Shown here: positions 42,905-50,446 of the stretch, piece by piece | How positions within the stretch are numbered: position 1 is the stretch's first letter | Layout of the letters: each line of letters opens with the position of its first letter | Origin: Bacteroidota bacterium | GTDB taxonomy: Bacteria > Bacteroidota > Bacteroidia > Chitinophagales > LD1 | NCBI GenBank assembly: GCA_947476645.1 | Contig: CANJRM010000011.1 | Span: 1 to 57,789 of the forward strand | Direction: 5' to 3' | DNA length: 57,789 nt | Translations under genes and position numbers: made by a program | Notes under the pieces: model-generated | Database searches by the model: none | What the model saw: the letters and a program-made list of their open reading frames with translations, nothing else | Told to the model about the DNA's origin: nothing

Positions 42905-43177
42905 AACCGACAGCAGTTATTGCAGAATCAGGGCAGATTTTTCGAAAACCAAGACAGGTTAGAGAAAAATCAAAGGAGATTTATTCGTAACCAAGGCAGG
43001 TTGGAGATAAATCAAGGCAGGTTTTCTCGCAACCTAGGCAGGTTTTGCAAAAACCAAAGAAGATTTATCTATAACCAAGGGAGATTTATTAAAAATCTAT
43101 GCAGGTTTCGTGAAAACCAAGGAAGGTTGGAGATAAACCAAGGGAGATTTATTTGCAACCTAGGAAGGTTTAGGCCC
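42905..43177. repeat. 21-bp repeat array C2 (13 units)
   Basis: Units start at 42905 and every 21 bases to 43157. The consensus is AACCAAGGCAGGTT followed by a 7-base variable spacer. GGTT (or GATT) at the end of one unit faces AACC (or AATC) at the start of the next, e.g. GGTTTTGCAAAAACC at 43042 and GATTTATTAAAAATC at 43084. The sequence is unrelated to array C1, which ends 8 bases before it. Confidence 0.9.
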
Positions 43178-43181
43178 TTGA

Positions 43182-43282
43182 TTGGTGTTTAATGACGGCT
43201 TTGAGACATGTCACCAACAAGAAAAGCACAGGACAGATGTTGTTGGTGACGCCCCGCACAAAGCTGCGGGACTAAACACCAA
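43182..43282. repeat. Nested inverted repeats between two arrays
   Basis: Outer arms TTGGTGTTTA (43182-43191) and TAAACACCAA (43273-43282). Inner arms GTCACCAACAA (43210-43220) and TTGTTGGTGAC (43240-43250). A third small stem CCCGCA / TGCGGG (43253-43258, 43265-43270). It could fold as a branched structure. No gene is seen here. Confidence 0.75.
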
Positions 43283-43291
43283 CAACGGCTA

Positions 43292-43745
43292 ACATACCCT
43301 TTCCCGGTTGAGCGGAACTTTCATTTTTTACCATTCGGGAATTGGCAAATGCTTCCGTAACTTTTACGGAAGCATTCCAAGCATTTGAAACCTTACCGTA
43401 ACTCTTACGGAGGCATTCCAAGCATTTAAAACCTTACCGTAACTCTTACGGAGGCATTCCAAGCATTTGAAACCTTTCCATAACTCTTACGGAAGCATTC
43501 CAAGCATTTAAAACCTTTCCGTAACTTTTACGGAAGCATTCCAAGCATTTAAAACCTTGCCGTAACTTTTACGGAAGCATTCCAAGCATTTGAAACCTTT
43601 CCGTAACTCTTACGGAAGCATTCCAAGCATTTGAAACCTTTCCGTAACTCTTACGGAAGCATTCGGAAGTTCCAGATTACGTCCGTAACTCTTACGGAAG
43701 CATCTGGAAATATCCAATCATGTCCGTGGCTTTTACGGAAAGGAA
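43292..43745. repeat. 41-bp hairpin repeat array, copy 2 (10 units plus shared left flank)
   Basis: The left flank at 43292-43354 matches that of copy 1 with few changes. Units start at 43355 and every 41 bases to 43724. The first unit's stem is perfect over 12 bp (ATGCTTCCGTAA-CTT-TTACGGAAGCAT). As in copy 1 the last units switch to spacers with TTCCAGATTACGT and then ATATCCAATCATGT, so the internal order of unit types is conserved between copies. It ends about 80 bases before the 43828 gene. Confidence 0.93.
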
Positions 43746-43803
43746 ATGGAATTGGGAAATGAGTATGAATTTTAGACAAAAAGAGACTTAAAAGAAATAC
43801 GTT

Positions 43804-43811
43804 TAGTTTTG
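43804..43811 (+). promoter_or_regulatory. Candidate -7 promoter box of the MORN-like gene
   Basis: TAGTTTTG matches TAnnTTTG exactly, 16 bases before the ATG at 43828. No convincing -33 TTTG is seen. Confidence 0.4.
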
Positions 43812-43827
43812 AAAACTTATTTGTCTT

Positions 43828-44370
43828 ATGCAACTCAGAATCGGAACAATAATTATATTTGCTCTTTCCAGTTTGAATGTAGTCTATGCTCAGACTTCTA
43901 CAGCTGATAGCACTTTTGTAAAAGAGGAGAATCGAAATTACAAACGTGTAAGTTTCGATACACTTCAAGGTGATACCATCAATGTGGTAATTCTAATAAA
44001 CAAACAACAAGTTAAATATGGAAAATGGGTCTTCCGCTATTCTAACGGAAAAATAAAATCAGAAGGATTTGTTTCCCTTAATGGTATTATAAAATGTGGA
44101 ACAGGAAATGGACCCTTCGTTCCGCATTATTTTGAAACCCGAATCGGAAAATGGAACTATTGGGATGAAATTGGAAATCCTCGAACAGACTTAAATGAGG
44201 ATGAACAACCTAGTCAAGGGTACTATAAATATTTTGACGCTAAAGGAAGATTATACGAAGAAGGTGAATTTGGTGATGCCGGTAAATTGATAAACGGTAA
44301 GCGTTATCAGTATTCTCAGTATGGCTATCTAATGAACACTGACAACATCAAAAACGGAAAATTTGATTGA
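43828..44370 (+). CDS. Secreted protein with MORN-like repeats
   Basis: 180 residues. Signal peptide (GTIIIFALSSLNVVYAQT), then short repeats like those of MORN / toxin-YwqK families: 'VKYGKWVFRYSNGKIKSEGFV', 'RIGKWNYWDEIGNPRT', 'SQGYYKYFDAKGRLYEEGEF', 'INGKRYQYSQYGYL', each with G-x-W/Y-x-Y and a polar turn. An exported beta-hairpin stack is likely; the binding partner is unknown. It stands alone: the 41-bp array lies upstream and pyc converges from the other side. Confidence 0.75.
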   Translation: MQLRIGTIIIFALSSLNVVYAQTSTADSTFVKEENRNYKRVSFDTLQGDTINVVILINKQQVKYGKWVFRYSNGKIKSEGFVSLNGIIKCGTGNGPFVPHYFETRIGKWNYWDEIGNPRTDLNEDEQPSQGYYKYFDAKGRLYEEGEFGDAGKLINGKRYQYSQYGYLMNTDNIKNGKFD

Positions 44371-44386
44371 CCATTAGTTGTGTATT

Positions 44387-44402
44387 AGCAACCAAAGTTG
44401 CT
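44387..44402. terminator. Weak hairpin between the MORN-like gene and pyc
   Basis: AGCAAC-CAAA-GTTGCT (6-bp stem, 4-base loop) followed by TTTAG, in the 41-base convergent gap. It may end either transcript; the stem is short. Confidence 0.35.
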
Positions 44403-44411
44403 TTAGCGAAT

Positions 44412-47400
44412 CTACATCCCCACCACACAATCATCCTGCTCCACCATTACGCCTTCGGTAAGATAAACTTTAGAAACAGTTCCCGCAGCGGGTGCGGTAA
44501 TAGTTGATTCCATCTTCATAGCTTCTATAACAAACAGCGGCTGGTTCTTAGAAACCTTATCGCCCTCTTTCACCAGCACGCTTACCAGTTTGCCTTGCAG
44601 CGGGGCGCCAATTTCCTTTTCGGTTTTGGCTTTGTAGTGTTCAACTTTTGTAACCTTAATCGTTCGGTCGCGAATTTGAACACTGCGCGTTTGCCCGTTA
44701 ATTTTAAAGAACACATCGCGCATGCCGTCCTCGTTCGGTTCGCTCATATACATAAAGCGCACGAGTAGACTTTTGCCAGGCTCAATCGTAATGAGGATTT
44801 CCTCGTTCGGTTTCATGGGGTAATAAAACGATGGCGTAGGCAAAAACGAAACATCGCCAAAATGTTTTTGGAAAGCATAGTATTCGTCAAACACCTTCGG
44901 ATACATTTTGTGCGAAAGGAAATCTTCCATCGTCAACTGCTCATCGTATTTATTGCGGAAGGCAGAAATCTCGCGGTCAAAATCCGTTGCACCCAAGTGC
45001 GCATTCGGTTTATCGGTATAAGGCAGTTCATCTTTCAGAATTATCTTTTGCAGTTGCTTCGGAAAGCCACCGTGCGGCTGGCCTAAATCTCCACGAAACA
45101 ATTGCTTCACCGAATCGGGAAACGAAAGTGTATCGCCTTTCGCCAGCACATCTTCCTTTGTCAAATTGTTCGAAGTCATGAACAAAGCCATGTCGCCTAC
45201 AACTTTCGATGAAGGTGTAACCTTCACCACATCGCCAAACATTTCGTTCACCACTTCATAGTTGTGCTTAATGGTTTCGAATTTATCTTCCAGCCCCAGC
45301 GAGCGCGCCTGCGGCAAAAGATTGGAATACTGCCCACCGGGAATTTCATGTTCATACACTTCAGCCGTGCCGGCTTTTAATTCGCTTTCAAACGGATAGT
45401 AATACTCGCGCACCACTTCAAAATAATTGGAGTAGCCATTCAACGATTTTAAGTTCACGGGGTTCTCTCGCTCATGCCCCTTCATCATCGCTACTATCGA
45501 ATTGAAGTTTGGTTGAGAAGTGAGACCACTCATAGAAGCGAGCGCCACATCAATTACATCCACTCCCGCTTCAATCGCTTTGAGATAAGTAGCCGCCTGC
45601 AACGAAGAAGTATCATGCGTGTGCAGATGAATAGGAATAGAAATATTCTTTTTCAACTCGCCTATCAATTGTTGTGCGGCATAAGGCTTGAGCAAACCAG
45701 CCATATCTTTAATGCAAAGAATATGCGCGCCTTCGCCTTCGAGTTGTTTCGCGAGCTCTACATAATATTTCAGATTGAACTTCTGCCGCTCGGGATTCAT
45801 GATATCACCGGTGTAACAAATGCAGGCTTCGGCAATTGAGTTCGTCTTTTCGCGCACGGTCTTGATGCTCATCTTCATGCCATCGAGCCAGTTCAACGAA
45901 TCGAAAATGCGGAAGATGTCAATGCCGTTCTCGGCACTCTTCTCAATAAACTTCGCAACGAGATTATCGGGGTAAGCCGCATAACCCACGGCATTGCTTC
46001 CACGGAAAAGCATCTGCAATAAAATATTCGGTATTGCCTTGCGCAACAAACGCAAGCGCTCCCACGGGTCTTCGTGCAGAAAGCGCATGCACACATCAAA
46101 CGTTGCACCGCCCCACACTTCCATCGAAAATACTTCGGGATGATTCTTTGCAAAACCTTCAGCTACTGCCAGCATATCAATGTTTCGTAAACGTGTTGCA
46201 AATAATGATTGATGTGCATCACGAAAAGTTGTATCGGTATAGTGAATGCGTTTGTCGTTCTTTAGTTGCTTGATGAATTCTTCGCGACCGAGTTCGTTTA
46301 ATAAGTCTTTGCTGCCTTTTGTATTCTCAATGGTCAATCGTCTATGGTCAATGGTCGGCACCACCGGAGTTCGAAACTTCTTCTCCGCATCAAACGCTTT
46401 AATATCCGGATGCCCGTTCACTTTCAATTCAGCGAGGTAACGAACCATCTTCGTTCCTCTGTCCTTATCGTATCCCCACTTAGGAATCAACAATTGAGGA
46501 TTTTGCGGAATAAAACCAACCGTTGCTCTACCGGTTTGAAATTCCTCATTGCTCATTACATTCACGAGGAAAGGAATATTGGTCTTCACTCCGCGAATAC
46601 GAAACTCCTGCAACACACGCTCCATGCGCTTTGTTGCACCCTTCAAGGTTCTGCTCCATGCAGAAACCTTCACGAGCATCGAATCGAAGAACGGAGAAAT
46701 CTTTACACCCGAATACGAACTGCCTTCATCTAAACGAATACCGAAACCGCCTGCATTGCGATAGGCCACAATGGTTCCATAATCCGGTTTGAAATCATTC
46801 TCGGGGTCTTCGGTAGTAATGCGGCATTGAATAGCGAAGCCATTACAATGCACATCGGCCTGCGAACGCAAAAATATCTGTGCATGTGTTAGCGGACAAC
46901 CCGATGCAATCAAAATTTGTGAGCGCACAATATCAATACCGGTTATCTCTTCGGTAATCGTATGCTCTACCTGAATGCGCGGATTCACTTCAATGAAATA
47001 GATGTTCTCATCGGCATCCACCAAAAACTCAACGGTTCCTGCATTGTTGTATTGAACATGTTTGGCCAATCGCAAAGCGTAGTCAAAAAGTTTCTCGCGC
47101 GTTTCCTGTTTTAGAATACTCGGAGCTACCTCAATCACCTTCTGAAACCTGCGTTGCACCGAACAATCTCTCTCATACAAGTGAACAATATTGCCCTCGT
47201 TATCTCCAAGCAACTGCACTTCAATATGCTTCGGGCTATCGATATACTTCTCAATGAACACCGTATCATCACCAAAAGCTTTCTTCGCTTCGCTCTTTGC
47301 ATCGGTAAATGCCTTGCTCATCTCTTCTTCGCTTCTCACTACGCGCATTCCTCTACCACCACCACCGGCACTTGCTTTCAGCATCACCGGAAAACCAATG

Positions 47401-47864
47401 CGCGCCCCTTCGCTCATGGCATCACTAAGTTTCTCAAGTTTCAATTTGCTATCAGGAATCAAAGGTACGCCACATTCTCTCGCCACTACTTTCGAAGCAA
47501 CCTTATCACCTAATCGCTCCATCACATCAGGTCGTGGTCCAACAAAGGTGATTCCTTCTTCAGCGCAACGTTTTGCCAGTTGCACATTCTCTGAAAGAAA
47601 ACCATAACCGGGGTGAATAGCATCAGCACCATTGGTTTTGGCTACACGAATTATTTCCTCAATATCTAAGTATGGTTTCAGCGGTTCGCTATTAATACCT
47701 ATCTGATAGCTTTCATCGGCTTTGTAGCGATGCAAGGAATAGCGGTCTTCATAAGTATAAACCGCGATGGTGGAAATCTTCAATTCAGAAGCCGCGCGTA
47801 AAATGCGGATGGCAATTTCACCACGATTAGCAACGAGTAGTTTGTTGAATTTCTTTAAAGGCAT
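44412..47864 (-). CDS. pyc: Pyruvate carboxylase
   Basis: 1150 residues from ATG 47862-47864 (MPLKKFNKLLVANRGEIAIR); the frame is open 21 codons further upstream, but that stretch is a heptamer repeat run. It carboxylates pyruvate to oxaloacetate. Biotin carboxylase (1-470): 'LLVANRGEIAIRILRA', 'MLKASAGGGGRGMRVV', 'FIEVNPRIQVEHTITE'. Carboxyltransferase (from about 540): 'HYTDTTFRDAHQSLFATR', 'MEVWGGATFDVCMRFL', 'CIKDMAGLLKP', 'HLHTHDTSSLQAATY'. A pyruvate carboxylase tetramerisation-like domain is followed by biotinyl carrier with Lys1117 in 'VIEAMKMEST'. All active-site motifs are intact. Residues about 502-511 (VPTIDHRRLTIEN) between the two catalytic domains are encoded by a heptamer run. 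Divergent from the sterol-reductase-like gene. Confidence 0.96.
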   Translation of the reverse strand: MPLKKFNKLLVANRGEIAIRILRAASELKISTIAVYTYEDRYSLHRYKADESYQIGINSEPLKPYLDIEEIIRVAKTNGADAIHPGYGFLSENVQLAKRCAEEGITFVGPRPDVMERLGDKVASKVVARECGVPLIPDSKLKLEKLSDAMSEGARIGFPVMLKASAGGGGRGMRVVRSEEEMSKAFTDAKSEAKKAFGDDTVFIEKYIDSPKHIEVQLLGDNEGNIVHLYERDCSVQRRFQKVIEVAPSILKQETREKLFDYALRLAKHVQYNNAGTVEFLVDADENIYFIEVNPRIQVEHTITEEITGIDIVRSQILIASGCPLTHAQIFLRSQADVHCNGFAIQCRITTEDPENDFKPDYGTIVAYRNAGGFGIRLDEGSSYSGVKISPFFDSMLVKVSAWSRTLKGATKRMERVLQEFRIRGVKTNIPFLVNVMSNEEFQTGRATVGFIPQNPQLLIPKWGYDKDRGTKMVRYLAELKVNGHPDIKAFDAEKKFRTPVVPTIDHRRLTIENTKGSKDLLNELGREEFIKQLKNDKRIHYTDTTFRDAHQSLFATRLRNIDMLAVAEGFAKNHPEVFSMEVWGGATFDVCMRFLHEDPWERLRLLRKAIPNILLQMLFRGSNAVGYAAYPDNLVAKFIEKSAENGIDIFRIFDSLNWLDGMKMSIKTVREKTNSIAEACICYTGDIMNPERQKFNLKYYVELAKQLEGEGAHILCIKDMAGLLKPYAAQQLIGELKKNISIPIHLHTHDTSSLQAATYLKAIEAGVDVIDVALASMSGLTSQPNFNSIVAMMKGHERENPVNLKSLNGYSNYFEVVREYYYPFESELKAGTAEVYEHEIPGGQYSNLLPQARSLGLEDKFETIKHNYEVVNEMFGDVVKVTPSSKVVGDMALFMTSNNLTKEDVLAKGDTLSFPDSVKQLFRGDLGQPHGGFPKQLQKIILKDELPYTDKPNAHLGATDFDREISAFRNKYDEQLTMEDFLSHKMYPKVFDEYYAFQKHFGDVSFLPTPSFYYPMKPNEEILITIEPGKSLLVRFMYMSEPNEDGMRDVFFKINGQTRSVQIRDRTIKVTKVEHYKAKTEKEIGAPLQGKLVSVLVKEGDKVSKNQPLFVIEAMKMESTITAPAAGTVSKVYLTEGVMVEQDDCVVGM
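46327..46356. repeat. Heptamer tandem run inside pyc
   Basis: Minus strand: GACCATT, GACCATA, GACGATT, GACCATT, GA. In frame, encoding TIDHRRLTIE in the linker between the biotin-carboxylase and carboxyltransferase domains. Confidence 0.8.
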
Positions 47865-47873
47865 AGCGGGAAA

Positions 47874-47908
47874 ATTAGAATTACGAAATACGAATTTCGA
47901 AGTAAGAA
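47874..47908. repeat. Heptamer tandem run upstream of pyc
   Basis: ATTAGAA, TTACGAA, ATACGAA, TTTCGAA, GTAAGAA: five 7-base words of the type NTACGAA, ending 10 bases before the pyc start codon, in its probable 5' UTR. Confidence 0.75.
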
Positions 47909-48021
47909 TAGTAAAAGAAGAATTCAATCCGAAAAGGTTTACCCAGCTTTCGAGATAGATAGTTTAAAACTGACACAGTGGTTTTTTTAAATACTTTGCG
48001 GCACAAAATTGTTGAACACAA

Positions 48022-49101
48022 ATGGAAAAAGTTTTAGGTTTCGTCACTCCCTTAATCATTTATCTCTTCATTTTTATTTTGAATCTGGCACTGCCCGGAA
48101 GATGGGTAGTTGGCTATGCCACTAAAACCAACTCCACCGAAAAACTAAAGTATCGGTTGAATGGTTTGTTGGTTTTATTTACCGTTGTTGCTGTCTGGAT
48201 TGTTTTATGCTACAACGGTTTCTTAGCCTGGGATTGGTTGTATCAAATAAGGTGGTATGGTTTAGCAGGTGCCATTACCTTCGGGCTCATTTTTTCATTG
48301 GCAATTGTGTTGCCTTATCCCGCAGTTAAGAATTCATTCGCGGCTGATTTCTATTTAGGCAGATTAGAAAACCCGCAATTATGGGGCGGAAGAATTGACG
48401 CCAAGATGTGGTTGTATTTAATAGGTGCGGTTTTACTTCAACTAAACATTTTAAGTTTTGCCGCACATCATTATTTGTTGTATGGACCAGAGGCATCAAC
48501 AGGAATTTTTCTCTCTACCGCACTGCTAACATACTTTCTGATTGATTATCTCACCTTCGAAGAAGTACACTTATACACTTATGATTTGTTTGCTGAGCGC
48601 GTGGGTTTTAAATTAGGGTGGGGATGCATCGCTTTCTATCCTTACTTCTATTCTATACAATTATGGTCAACTGTTGATTTACCAAACACAAACACGCCTA
48701 CATCTCTGTTAGTCATTTATGCGTTGATTTTCTTCTCGGGCTGGTGTTTATCGCGCGGTGCAAATCTTCAGAAATACTTTTTCAAGAAAGATGCATCAAA
48801 AGTATTTCTCGGAATAAAGCCTGAGACAATTACTGATGGCAAGAGAACTTTATTAGTAAACGGTTTTTGGGGTTTAAGCCGACACATCAATTACCTCGGA
48901 GAAATTTTGATGGCAACAGGAATTATTTTGTGTGTTGGTCATCCGCTCATGATTGCTCCCTGGCTTTATCCAATCTATTATGTAGTTCTTCTTTTCCCTC
49001 GGCAAATAGATGATGATAAAAGATGCGCCCAAAAATACGGAGCACTCTGGAAGGTGTATCTCAAGAAAGTTCCTTACAAAATTATTCCGTACGTGTATTA
49101 A
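48022..49101 (+). CDS. ERG4/ERG24-type sterol reductase-like membrane enzyme
   Basis: 359 residues with about eight membrane segments. The C-terminal third matches the delta(14)/delta(24)-sterol reductase and lamin-B-receptor family: 'LLVNGFWGLSRHINYLGEILMATG' (G(W/F)WG..RH.NYLGE), 'YPIYYVVLLFPRQIDDDKRCAQKYGALWKVYLKKVPYKIIPYVY' (split as DDKRCAQKYGALW and KVPYKIIPYVY). These residues bind NADPH in the family. Mid-protein 'DFYLGRLENPQLWG' also fits. Whether the substrate is a sterol, hopanoid or other isoprenoid cannot be told; no squalene cyclase or sterol demethylase gene is in the window. A short in-phase gap to pyc (divergent, 157 bases). Length is somewhat shorter than eukaryotic ERG24 (about 430). 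Confidence 0.88.
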   Translation: MEKVLGFVTPLIIYLFIFILNLALPGRWVVGYATKTNSTEKLKYRLNGLLVLFTVVAVWIVLCYNGFLAWDWLYQIRWYGLAGAITFGLIFSLAIVLPYPAVKNSFAADFYLGRLENPQLWGGRIDAKMWLYLIGAVLLQLNILSFAAHHYLLYGPEASTGIFLSTALLTYFLIDYLTFEEVHLYTYDLFAERVGFKLGWGCIAFYPYFYSIQLWSTVDLPNTNTPTSLLVIYALIFFSGWCLSRGANLQKYFFKKDASKVFLGIKPETITDGKRTLLVNGFWGLSRHINYLGEILMATGIILCVGHPLMIAPWLYPIYYVVLLFPRQIDDDKRCAQKYGALWKVYLKKVPYKIIPYVY

Positions 49102-49108
49102 AGCCGGA

Positions 49109-49912
49109 TTACAAGCGATACATCTTCTTCGTAGTATCTCCCATAATATTGATTGCCATTTTTCGCGGCAATAATTTTTGCATGATGAAGCTGGCAATTT
49201 TATTTCCCGTGCCGGTAACAAACGAAGGTTGGCTACCCAACTTCTTAAAACATTCATTCACCACTTCCTCAGGTGTTTGAACGCGAGGCGCAAAAAAATT
49301 GGCTTTCTCTGGTTTTGTGTTGATGAAGTTGGGGGTGGAAGTAGCACCCGCACAACAGGCAATCACATCCACACCTCTGTCTTTCCATTCATACCAAATA
49401 CTTTCTGCCAGCACACGATTAAAAGCTTTTGTTGCTGCATAAGCAGCTAGAAATCCACTGCCTTGAAAACCTGCAAGTGATGCCATTAAAATCATTGCAC
49501 CTTTTTTCTTTTGCAACATGGGGGCAGCAAAAACCTGCATCATGTTCATTGGAGTAACCATATTTGCCTGCGCAATTTGGTTGTGATTCGCAACCGTGTT
49601 TTTCTCAAAAGCCCCGATGTAAGAAAGCGCGGCATTGTAAACAAACAAGTTGATTTCCTTTCCTTGCAATGAATCGCGTAGTTGTTACGCAGCATTAGCT
49701 TCTGCTAAGTCGCAGGTAATGCAATCCACCTCAACTTTATATTTTTCGCGAAGCTGTTCAGCCAATTTATCAAGCGGGTCTTTGCGTCTTGCCACTAAAA
49801 CTAAATTCATTCCTTCTATAGCAAGATAAGTGGCGAAGGCTGCACCTATTCCTTCAGATGCTCCTGCAATTAAGGCTAGTTGCCCGTATTTTTGTTTAAA
49901 GCTAATACCCAT
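49109..49912 (-). pseudogene. Short-chain dehydrogenase (SDR) interrupted by one in-frame stop codon
   Basis: Reading from ATG 49910-49912 the SDR fold is continuous in one frame over 267 codons except for a TAA at 49685-49687 (codon 76). Before it: 'YGQLALIAGASEGIGAAFATYLA' (TGxxxGIG), 'LVLVARRKDPLDKLAEQL', 'DCITCDLAEANAA'. After it, in the same frame: 'QLRDSLQGKEINLFVYNAALSYIG' (NAA), 'AMILMASLAGFQGSGFLAAYAATKAFNRVLAE' (Ser, YxxxK), 'DVIACCAGATSTPNF'. A single base change makes the stop, so it is a very recent pseudogene, a sequencing error, or a readthrough site; no frameshift is involved. The start overlaps the upstream lipoprotein's stop (TAATG), so both are probably co-translated. Confidence 0.85.
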
Positions 49913-50328
49913 TACTCAGCAGCCACCATCAGAAAAATAACTTCTTCCTTTCCTTCCATTACCTTGAAATGAAAAGTTTTGTCGGTAAGTTCTTCAATGG
50001 TAAAATCTTTCACCTCACCCTGAGAAGAAGTTGTTTCAATTTTTGTGCTGTTCCAATTGAGCTTCCACTTGCCTTGCAGGTTCTGATTGTTGAGTGTGGT
50101 GGTATAAGTGCCGTCAGCATTATAAGTGAGCAAAAAGTTTTTGCGCATTTCATTTATCTGATGTTCAATAGCCGGTTTTAAATCTTCAGGAACTTCCTTA
50201 GTGTATTTCAAATTCTCCACTTTCCATGACTTGAGCAGCATCTGCGATTTGTTTTTGCAGGAAGAAAGAGAGAACAACGTAAACAGTACAAAAGGAAGGA
50301 TTTTAAGAGCGGAAATGTTTTGTTTCAT
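49912..50328 (-). CDS. Small lipocalin-like lipoprotein
   Basis: 138 residues. Lipobox 'LFSLSSC' (Cys about 24). The mature part has the lipocalin-like pattern of Bacteroidota lipoproteins: 'LLKSWKVENLKYTKEVPED' (strand A with the conserved W), 'NFLLTYNADGTYTTTLNN', 'LQGKWKLNWNSTKIETTS', 'DFTIEELTDKTFHFKVMEG'. Function is unknown. Its stop codon overlaps the start of the broken SDR gene (TAATG). Confidence 0.75.
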   Translation of the reverse strand: MKQNISALKILPFVLFTLFSLSSCKNKSQMLLKSWKVENLKYTKEVPEDLKPAIEHQINEMRKNFLLTYNADGTYTTTLNNQNLQGKWKLNWNSTKIETTSSQGEVKDFTIEELTDKTFHFKVMEGKEEVIFLMVAAE

Positions 50329-50446
50329 AGGTTAAAATTGTTGCGTGAAAATAGAAGTAAAAGCGAAACCCCCGATTTTCACTCTACAGATATTCGATTA
50401 CAAAAAATGCTACTAAGAGAAATATTTTCTATGTTCAATTTTTCAA

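Noticed and set aside
42553-43192. Rightward frames with LMSTFRN and NQGRF heptads, looking like coiled coils
   Set aside because: Open only because 21 is divisible by three; several frames on both strands are open at once, which argues against coding.
49669-49690. Frameshift splitting the SDR gene
   Set aside because: Both parts are in the same frame (distance between starts is 243 bases); the break is one in-frame TAA.
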